This document shows, piece by piece, positions 56,732 to 64,000 of a DNA stretch of 64,000 bases (position 1 is its first letter; each line of letters opens with the position of its first letter). This stretch comes from Brachionus manjavacas (Eukaryota > Rotifera > Eurotatoria > Ploima > Brachionidae): NCBI GenBank assembly GCA_019054805.1, contig JAHQIY010000010.1:3145501-3209500 (forward strand). Direction: 5' to 3'. A program made the position numbers and the translations under genes. Under the pieces are notes generated by a model. The model ran no database searches. It had not been told where the DNA came from and saw only the letters and a list, made by a program, of their open reading frames with translations.

Positions 56732-58855
56732 TTATTCTTTTTCCTCTTTAATATGTTTTGCCCATACTACTAATTCATCATTTATCCTTGTAGGAATTGT
56801 CCAAGTTTTTTTATTTTTTGAACAAGAACTAATTAATTTATTGCAAGTTTGATCATACTTTAGAGCTCTTAATTTTTTTTCATGTCCAATTAATGAATGA
56901 ACTAAATGTAATTTTTCACCATAAATTTTAAATATTTCAATTGTTTTATCGTTGAAACCTATGGCAATCATGTCGTTTTTTTCAATATACTCAATTAAAA
57001 ATGGTTTGTTTTTCAATTTGAATTTTTTAGTATCTTGATATATTAAATACTTTCCAGATAATTTGTATTGTTTAAATTTGTTAGATATTTGATGTTTTAT
57101 CATATTTGATTGATTTTTTTTGTCCTCATACTCATACTCAATTTCTCCTTTATCATCTTCACAAAATAGGAATTTGTTTGAAAAAATTTCTTTTTTGGTG
57201 AATATATTCTGAAAATCATTTGTTCTCGGACTTGGTAGGCTTCGTGAATCAATTAAAAAAAATTTCGATTTAATCCAAAAATTAAAATGTGGCTTTTTAA
57301 CAATTCTTTTTAAAACATTTTCACATTTTTTGTATTGTTTTTTAGGTTTTGTGTTGTTTTTTTGTAATTGATATAAATACAACTGCTGGTTATAAAATAT
57401 CATGAAATCCCATGCTTCATTATTTGGATCTTTAGGCCAAAACACATGAACTTTGTTTGAATTAATTTGCTCAAGACAACAATCTTCTAATACCAATGTT
57501 TGGTCATCAAAAATGATTTGATCGTGAGTTAAACTTGTTTCACTATTAATTAAAGACTGAATGCATTCTAAACATCTTGGAAAGCCCCCTTTAGGATTAG
57601 TCATCTGTTTTAATAAATTTTCAAAACTTTTTCCAAAACTTTTTTGAAAATAGTCCCTTGTAAGAGAATAGTGCTGGTCAAAATTCAAATTCATAAAATC
57701 TATCATGTAATTAATATCAGATGCTAATTCATCTCTTATCGCAATTTCATTGCTCTTCGATAATTTTACATTTGTTTCTTCCCTCTGCCCAGTCTTTGCA
57801 TCTTTATCTTCCTTCAGCAAATACAAGTTATTGGAATATTGCAGACAAAATATCGTAGTTGTGTTATGGCAAGTCATAATCACTTGAATGTCTAGTTCTT
57901 TGATTAAAACATTTTGAATAAATTTTACCAAATTAATTACCAAATTGGGTTCACAATGAGAGTCTGGTTCATCAAGCAAAATTAATTGCTTGGTTAGACT
58001 CAAATGTCTTCCAATTTTAATATTTTCCTTATCTTTCCATATTACAAAAAAATGAAGAATCAGCTTTTCACCTGGTGACAACTGATTAAATTTAATTCGT
58101 ATTTTTGGGTTTTTTTTGTTTTCAAAGTCAATCAATTCATTCAAATCTTTCTTTTCTACAATGCTGCTATGATTTCTCACAATTCTGTACCCAAATTCAA
58201 GCTCAAGACCGTATTTTTGTTTTAATAAATTTTTTTTTTCAAAAGCCTCATTAATTTGTTTGATATCAAAATCATAAGGTGAATTCAGCAGCAAAAGTTG
58301 CTGCAAATTTCCAAAACAAATTTTTTTCAGTATTTGTCTTTTAAAATATTTCTTAAATTCCACAAAATGGTTAAAAAAACCAATCGACTCATCTGGCATT
58401 TTATCAAGATCTTCGTCTTTATGTTTAAATTTGATAATTTCTTTATATACTTTGTAGATGCGCTCAACTTCAAGTTCTTTTTCTTTTTTTTCGCCAATTC
58501 CCTTTGGTGTTACCTTCAGCGATTTCCACTTATCAAATGAACAGTTGAAAAAAATTTCGATCATCTCTTGGGTCACCAAGGGATGACTGGTTAAATTTGG
58601 ATCATAGCCATCCGGATCTTCTCCATAATCTAGCTTTCTTACGATTATTTTGGGAAACAAAGCGTTCTTTTTGATTACTATAAATTCACGAATGACTTTT
58701 AGCAGCCTTGATTTTCCGATTCCATTTTTTCCAGTTATTACCATCAACATGTCCAAATCATCATTTGAATCAATTTCTAAAATATACTTTTTTGAATTTT
58801 TGTCGGACAGATCTTTCAAAGATTCCTTCAAATCATTTTTATTAAAATAAACCAT
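56732..58855 (-). CDS. P-loop ABC/OLD-like ATPase with C-terminal WD40-like segment, function unknown
   Basis: This is an intact single-exon frame of 707 residues from ATG at 58855. Walker A GKNGIGKS lies at 42-49, a 200-residue helical insertion follows, then the ABC signature LSPGEK (259-264), Walker B LILLDEPDSH (291-300) and an H-loop TCHN (328-331). This is the layout of SMC/ABC-like AAA_15/AAA_21 ATPases of the OLD/RecF type, many of which act in bacterial and phage-defence systems. Residues ~465-500 (NEAWDFMIFYNQQLYLYQLQ) recall the core of degenerate PD-(D/E)XK nuclease-like domains. Residues 600-707 form one WD-repeat-like unit with GH at 657-658 and VVW at 696-698. It is AT-rich and lysine/asparagine-rich like its surroundings, lacking the GC-rich coding style of RPTOR. 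No family name can be given with confidence. Confidence 0.8.
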   Translation of the reverse strand: MVYFNKNDLKESLKDLSDKNSKKYILEIDSNDDLDMLMVITGKNGIGKSRLLKVIREFIVIKKNALFPKIIVRKLDYGEDPDGYDPNLTSHPLVTQEMIEIFFNCSFDKWKSLKVTPKGIGEKKEKELEVERIYKVYKEIIKFKHKDEDLDKMPDESIGFFNHFVEFKKYFKRQILKKICFGNLQQLLLLNSPYDFDIKQINEAFEKKNLLKQKYGLELEFGYRIVRNHSSIVEKKDLNELIDFENKKNPKIRIKFNQLSPGEKLILHFFVIWKDKENIKIGRHLSLTKQLILLDEPDSHCEPNLVINLVKFIQNVLIKELDIQVIMTCHNTTTIFCLQYSNNLYLLKEDKDAKTGQREETNVKLSKSNEIAIRDELASDINYMIDFMNLNFDQHYSLTRDYFQKSFGKSFENLLKQMTNPKGGFPRCLECIQSLINSETSLTHDQIIFDDQTLVLEDCCLEQINSNKVHVFWPKDPNNEAWDFMIFYNQQLYLYQLQKNNTKPKKQYKKCENVLKRIVKKPHFNFWIKSKFFLIDSRSLPSPRTNDFQNIFTKKEIFSNKFLFCEDDKGEIEYEYEDKKNQSNMIKHQISNKFKQYKLSGKYLIYQDTKKFKLKNKPFLIEYIEKNDMIAIGFNDKTIEIFKIYGEKLHLVHSLIGHEKKLRALKYDQTCNKLISSCSKNKKTWTIPTRINDELVVWAKHIKEEKE

Positions 58856-59308
58856 TTCTTCTTAAAAATTTCAAAGTACGCATAAGGGTTTTAAGAGAAA
58901 AAAGTTGATGATTTTTTTCTTTTTAATTTAGAAATTAAATGATAAATGTTGATTTCGAAAAACAAAACTGATAAATGGATCACACCAAATGAAGAAAAAC
59001 TTGTGTCAAAAGATAATAGCAATAAACCATTTGTTTAGGTAGTAATTTATTTATAAGATAGGGAAGCAGGGCTTTATAGTTTCGAAAAAGTAAAAAATAA
59101 CATGTAATTTATCAATTAATGTGTATACTCTATTGACGATTTACGTCCAGAATTTTTTAAATAACTATTCAGTATTTCTTTTTTATTCACCTGAGTCTAT
59201 GCTTAATATGCTCGTCACGAACCACTCGTTCCTCTCAAACAAAGGTGTGAGTTAATAGATAATTTTGCTTCAGAAATGCTTTTAAGCACTGATATAATAA
59301 TTAAAAAT
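58856..59308. other. AT-rich spacer upstream of the ATPase gene
   Basis: It should contain the ATPase promoter. No specific element or other gene was recognised. Confidence 0.35.
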
Positions 59309-59459
59309 TAACAGTTGATTATGTAAAACAAGACTGAAAGATGATATGAATAAAGAACTAAACAAAATGCGATTTGTCATGGAAACATTGTGCAATTTTA
59401 AACAAAACTAACAGTAAAAAATTAATTTTCATTTTTGAAAACACAAAATTCTCAAAATG
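59309..59459 (+). repeat. 150-bp direct repeat (left copy)
   Basis: It is nearly identical to 63299-63448, starting TAACAGTTGATTATGTAAAA in both and differing at about seven positions. It is non-coding. The two copies bracket the pogo-like relic and the CR1-like LINE. Confidence 0.8.
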
Positions 59460-59824
59460 TTTCACTATTTATATTCTACTTTTTAACAAATTATCCAAAT
59501 AAAATTTAATTTAAAAATAAATCATTCATGAACAATAATTTGTATTATACAACTTAAATATGTTCAAGTCAGCTATGCAATTCTTCAATTATTCTTTATT
59601 TAAACTAATTCAACTATTCAATTATTCAACTTTGAATTGCTTCCTTTCTATTTCCTTTTTTTTTCCTAAAGCCTCAAAATGTAAACATGTATCACATGTA
59701 AAAATCAGCTCAATATATAACTTTCTTTGCATTTTGTTTTAGCTTTTTTTCTTTATTTTGATTCTTATTTTGTCTTTTTCTATTGATTTTGTTTTTTTTT
59801 TATATATAATTGTTTTGATTTTGA
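59460..59824. other. AT-rich spacer
   Basis: No gene was recognised; the short frame at 59560-59742 has no identifiable content. Confidence 0.35.
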
Positions 59825-60245
59825 GTAGTTGAATTCTGTTTAACGAGACCCAATATAACGAGCTGTATTATCGGAACCGATTACGAGCAATAGAAAAAGA
59901 TTTTAAAATATTTTCGATACAACTAGTTTCGATATAAGGAAAACTTGATAGAATGAGCTCTCTAAAAAAATTTTCACATGTATAATAAAAATAAAGATCA
60001 AAAAAATTTGAATTTAAAAATTAATTTTCGATAACGAGCAAGAAATTTTTTTTCTTATTTAAATTCTAAAAAAAAACAATAAGCTTTTTGTCATTGCTTT
60101 TTATAAATTGATAAGCATTATTGATAGTAGTTTATTCATAATGAGATTAGTTATCTGATCTCGCAATAGTCAATACATTAACTGTTACAGAGGACGATGC
60201 TGAAAGTGATTCAGATATAAAAGAAATTTGCAAATAAGAAAAACA
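59825..60245 (+). mobile_element. pogo/Tigger-like DNA transposon relic
   Basis: The stretch GAATTCTGTTTAACGAGACC, followed by AATATAACGAGC and TTTCGATATAAGG, is the terminal signature of pogo/Tigger elements (repeated TAACGAG / ATATAACGAG). Near 60150-60230 the plus strand encodes VTEDDAESDSDIKEICK, an acidic tail like that at the end of such transposases. The two parts are separated by only ~200 bp, so nearly all of the transposase is deleted. The right end was not identified. Confidence 0.5.
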
Positions 60246-60260
60246 GAAAAAAACCTAAAA

Positions 60261-62712
60261 GATAGTAGTAGTAGTAGTAGTTTTGACTGTAGCTGGCTAG
60301 CCAGCGAGTGTGCTGATAAGGCAAACTATGACAGCAGATGTGATTGATTGCTGCTCATCCAGCAATCAATGCCTGCTTTAAAGCTGTTAACATTAGGGGC
60401 TTCAACTAATTGATTTGGCAGTGAGTTCCATATGTTAGCGGTTCTGTTGAAAAAAAAGTTATCTCTATGTTGGAGCCTCGAATTACTTTTGTCTAGACTC
60501 ATTGAGATGAAATCTAGAACTTCCATAAGATTAGATGTACATGACTTTTTCTTGACAAATCCATGCTGTTCTTTAGATATAATATTGTTCTTATAAAGAT
60601 AGTCTTCCATTTTGGTTCTTATTATGCTTTCCATAATTTTGCACGGAATTGAAGTTAAAGACACGGGACGGTAATTGCTGGCCGTTGATTTATCACCTTT
60701 TTTAAACAATGGAGTTATATTTGCTGATCTGAATTGTATTGGAAGCTGACTATTAGATAAAGACTTTCTGAAAATTAAAATTAAAGGAACAGTAAAGGCG
60801 TCTGCACAGTTTTTTAGGAAAAGCGGATGAAGCTTGTCTACACCACATGATTTATTTTGATTAAGGTCTTGTAAATTTTTATAAACCACTTCATAACTAA
60901 TATCATTTGGTTCAATGTCAATATATTCTGAACAGTTTTCATAAAGTTCAGCTACAAAAGGAAGAAGCTCCCCATCTTGTTCAATATCAAAAACATCTTG
61001 AAAACATTTATTTAGTAAATTTGATATCTCTTTCGATTCTTGCGTTAATTCATTGTTTGACTTCTTTAATGCTTTGATTTATTTTCTGATTACTTGTTGA
61101 TCATTTAGATATTTGTATAATAATTTTGGATTCTTCTTAGATTTATCCACTAAATTTTGTTCAAAAGTAAGTCTGGCTCTTTTTATATCTGAAGAAACTA
61201 ATTTACAGTTACTTTTGTAATAAAGATTCATATCCTTCTAGTTATATGAACATTTCCTGTATCTAAGATTTTTTTGATTCCTAATTAAGATCTTGAGATC
61301 ATCTTTTATCCAAGGTTTTGAGATACTTTTCTTTTTAGAGCCATCCGTCACTGGAATGAATCGATTACTAGCTTCGCTGACATAGAAAATAAAATCTTTG
61401 TACATTTCCTGAATATTTAAATTCTCAAATAAGTGCACCCAATCAATATTTGATAGAAAATCAGATATTTTTTCAAAGTCAGCTTTACTATAAATAAATT
61501 TTTCAGTATTAAATGATTCCTTACTAACCTTGTTTTTGAGAACAAAATTGAGAAAGATAACCATATTCCTTTATTAATGTTACCAAGCACAAATTTTATA
61601 TCGATTGCATACACACTGCCAGACTGAGTCGTGAAAATCAAATCCAAAGTTTTAACAGCTATTGATAGAAAAATGTCGCTTAGCGTCTCGCTGAATTTAT
61701 GTTCGATGCCATTTTCGTTTAAGACTTCTGAAACACAGCAATTTGACCAGATGATTGATGGAAAGTTAAATTCACCCATAATTGTATCCTTTTACATTTG
61801 CATTTGAGATGCTCTTAAACCAAAACTCACTTACTGCCACAATTTGTGGGTTATGCTTCAATAACAACACTGAATTCATCAAGTTTATTTTCCAAAGAAG
61901 TAGCATTTAAATTCATTCATTTTAAAGATTCGAGATTATCCACACGTGATGACGCTTTTGATGAACGATTATTGCTTCTTGAATTTGACGACTTGATTTC
62001 CACGGATGCCATATCGAAAGGGCGAGTCTTGTGAAAGACCATTATTTGCGTCTTTGTTTCCACAATTCATAGTCTAAAACTCTTTCGGTTTCAGTCAAAT
62101 CTGGACTAAGATAAATAGATTTGAATCTCGCAACTTTTTGGTTACTAGGAGTAGTGGATTTCTGTTTGCTTCTTCTTTGAGTTCTTCTAAAATTGGGCCT
62201 GGTTTACTCTGGTCTTTAGATCTCAAGCTTCTCGAATACGGTGGCTTGACATCACCTTTTCCAATATTGGTCAGAAATTGTTTGATTTTTTCTTCATCTT
62301 CTGCCTCCTGTCTGTTAGAATCTCTATCTTTGATTCTGGTACACCATAAATTTTCACATTTTTTTTTCTTTTGATTCTTTTATTCATTTGCTGATGGTTG
62401 CATTTGCTTCAGCTATCTGGTTGGCTGGTTTTTTTGCATTTTTTGTCCCTTTTTTTATCACTTGAATCCACTGACTACTGATGTCTTATGATTTTGCTGT
62501 TTTATTTGCTGCTGCCAATTCAAATTTTAGTTTGTTTATTTCAATGTCTTTCTCCATTTCTCCTTCCTTTAGATGTTTCACATGATTTGAAAACTCCAGG
62601 ATGAAATACGCAATATTTCCGCACCATTCATGCAAATATTTTGAATGCCCAGATACGGTTCCCTGTTCAAACGTTGCCCAGTTTGTTTCAATCAAAATAT
62701 TTGAGTCCATTT
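60261..62712 (-). mobile_element. CR1-like LINE, second subfamily, internally deleted
   Basis: On the minus strand, the ORF1 start (62710-62486, MDSNILIETNWATFEQGT) and ORF1 remainder lead to an endonuclease C-terminal part (61779-61600, GEFNFPSIIW). The connecting domain and RT fingers follow (60889-60460: NKSCGVDKLHPLFL, SNYRPVSLTS, EQHGFVKKKS). The frame then jumps from LDKSN straight into RDNFFFNRTANIWNSLPNQL, the last ORF2 block. The catalytic RT palm and thumb are therefore deleted in frame. The 3' end is (AGT)n on the plus strand, i.e. an ACT tail like the element at 18565. It has many stops and is non-autonomous. Confidence 0.82.
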
Positions 62713-62999
62713 GACAAAAACTGCGTGCTTTTTATTTTATTTTGGCTAACGTGTGCTTTTATTTTGGAGTGTGCCTTTCAATAAACTTTTTTATTTTTTC
62801 AATTTTATTTATTTCAACAGATTCCAATCTATTGAATTATTTGAAAAATTTATTGAATTATTTAAATTATTAATTAATCTATTGAAAAATTAATTTTAAA
62901 TTTTGATACGTATTACCTAATTCTTGTATAACAAAAATTTTTAAAGCTACACATTCAATGTAAAAATAATAGTCTTATTTTTACTTTTAATAATAATAA

Positions 63000-63090
63000 T
63001 AATAATTTAAGCTATAGCAGGAGACATCGGGAGCAAGGCTTTACGTAACCTGGCTATGGTAGCTGTCTCCTTTTATGATTTAAAAAAAGC
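63000..63090 (-). mobile_element. LINE 3'-end fragment with ATT tail
   Basis: The minus strand reads GACAGCTACCATAGCCAGGT and ends in ATT repeats (AATAATAATAATAATAAT at ~62988-63006 on the plus strand). It resembles the 3' end of the LINE fragment at 52060 (GGGCTACCATAGTGCAACT). No coding part is attached. Confidence 0.6.
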
Positions 63091-63298
63091 CAGAATAAAT
63101 AAATTAATAAATTAGTAAAATAATATAATTCATTTTATTTTGTAAGTTTTTTTTTGATGATAATCAATTAAATTTAATTCCTTACCAATATTCTATCTTT
63201 TTTAGTTTTTTCTAGCATAAATATATTAATCATTATTTAAATGAAAATTCAAAAAAGTTAATAATGTGATCAACAATACAAATTTCAGCTTATTTTAT

Positions 63299-63448
63299 TA
63301 ACAGTTGATTATGTAAAACAAGACTGAAAGATGATATGAATAAAGAACTAAACAAAATGCGATTTGTCAAGGAAACATTATGCAAATTTAAACAAAACTA
63401 ACAGTAAAAAATTAATTTTCGTTTTTGAAAACACAAAATCTCAAAATG
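63299..63448 (+). repeat. 150-bp direct repeat (right copy)
   Basis: This is the partner of 59309-59459 in the same orientation, 3.99 kb downstream. Confidence 0.8.
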
Positions 63449-64000
63449 ATTTCTATTATAGATTTTCTAAAAGAATTGTTTACGAACAAAACAAGTTTTG
63501 AATTCTCATCACTTAGAATATGTTATGAAAATGATATAATTAAAGAAGAATTTTAAAAAAAATCATCTAAAATCACTCCTAATCCTTAAAAATAGCGAAT
63601 TAAAAATTGAACCTTTAAAGAAAAATTATTTTGTTTTTAGAAATAAGTTATTAAAAAAAACATTTCTTGAACAGACAAAACATAAAAATTTATTTTTTAA
63701 AAAATGAAACTCAATTTAATCATTAATTTCAAAAGCAATTATTAAAATTATTTAAAAAAATATAATTGCAATAATTTTCTAAATAGTTCTCGATTAGATG
63801 ATATGCTTTAAATTTTCTGAAAAAATTTGCTCTACTGAGATATGGTAAGTTTTTTTTTCTATTTGAAATTTCTAAAAATAATTTCATAATTATATTTCAA
63901 ATTTTAACATGCTTTAGTATTGAGTTTTAATGAAACAACGTAATTTCAAAATTTCAAAAAAGTTAAATAGAAAAAAAACATGCCATATGTTATATTAATA
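63449..64000. other. AT-rich DNA to the window end
   Basis: No gene or defined repeat was recognised. Confidence 0.4.

Noticed and set aside
1-64000. CRISPR arrays, rRNA genes, bacterial operons or terminators
   Set aside because: None were seen. Split genes, LINEs, a tRNA-derived SINE and mariner elements show the window is nuclear eukaryotic DNA, so A/T runs were not called terminators.

Overview
This is a eukaryotic, animal-type genomic window. It has very AT-rich non-coding DNA, spliced genes with GT-AG introns (several of only 52-58 nt), no operons, and a dense graveyard of transposable elements. Three conserved metazoan genes are recognisable from protein sequence and could be assembled across introns with phases that close exactly: RPTOR (Raptor, the mTORC1 scaffold; + strand, three exons from 23314 to 43846), GPD1 (cytosolic glycerol-3-phosphate dehydrogenase; - strand, 49333 to 48159) and TWNK (Twinkle mitochondrial DNA helicase; + strand, 50107 to 53713). 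A fourth long intact gene (56732-58855, - strand) encodes a P-loop/ABC-type ATPase with a C-terminal WD40-like segment. I cannot name it, and it is the most novel host-like gene here. The element mix fits an AT-rich invertebrate; a rotifer-like animal is a guess that I cannot prove from this window.

Layout. 1-14 kb: two inverted, decayed copies of one Jockey-like LINE enclosing a decayed Ty3/gypsy element, a Ulp1-protease fragment and AT-rich DNA, then another LINE RT relic. 14.3-18.6 kb: a nearly intact CR1-like LINE. 18.6-23.3 kb: AT-rich DNA without recognised genes. 23.3-43.8 kb: RPTOR. Its ~13-kb intron 1 holds a mariner element with both terminal repeats that was itself invaded by a Merlin element and two retroposon pieces, two adjacent Tc1-like elements, a tRNA-derived SINE with a 13-bp target duplication, and two internally deleted LINE copies. 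Its 3.7-kb intron 2 holds a hAT-like element, a foldback element with 190-bp arms and a Mutator-like relic with a SWIM finger. 43.9-48.1 kb: a scrambled RTE-like LINE. 48.1-53.7 kb: GPD1 and TWNK, divergently transcribed. 54-56.7 kb: Jockey-like LINE, Ty3/gypsy RNase H and a putative LTR. 56.7-58.9 kb: the ATPase gene. 59-64 kb: pogo/Tigger-like relic, an internally deleted CR1-like LINE bracketed by a 150-bp direct repeat, and a LINE 3' fragment.

The host genes do not form one pathway; they are housekeeping genes for growth signalling, glycerol/NADH metabolism and mtDNA replication. Functional statements about them rest on family knowledge. Repeat boundaries, terminal repeats and target duplications were read directly by eye and not by alignment software.
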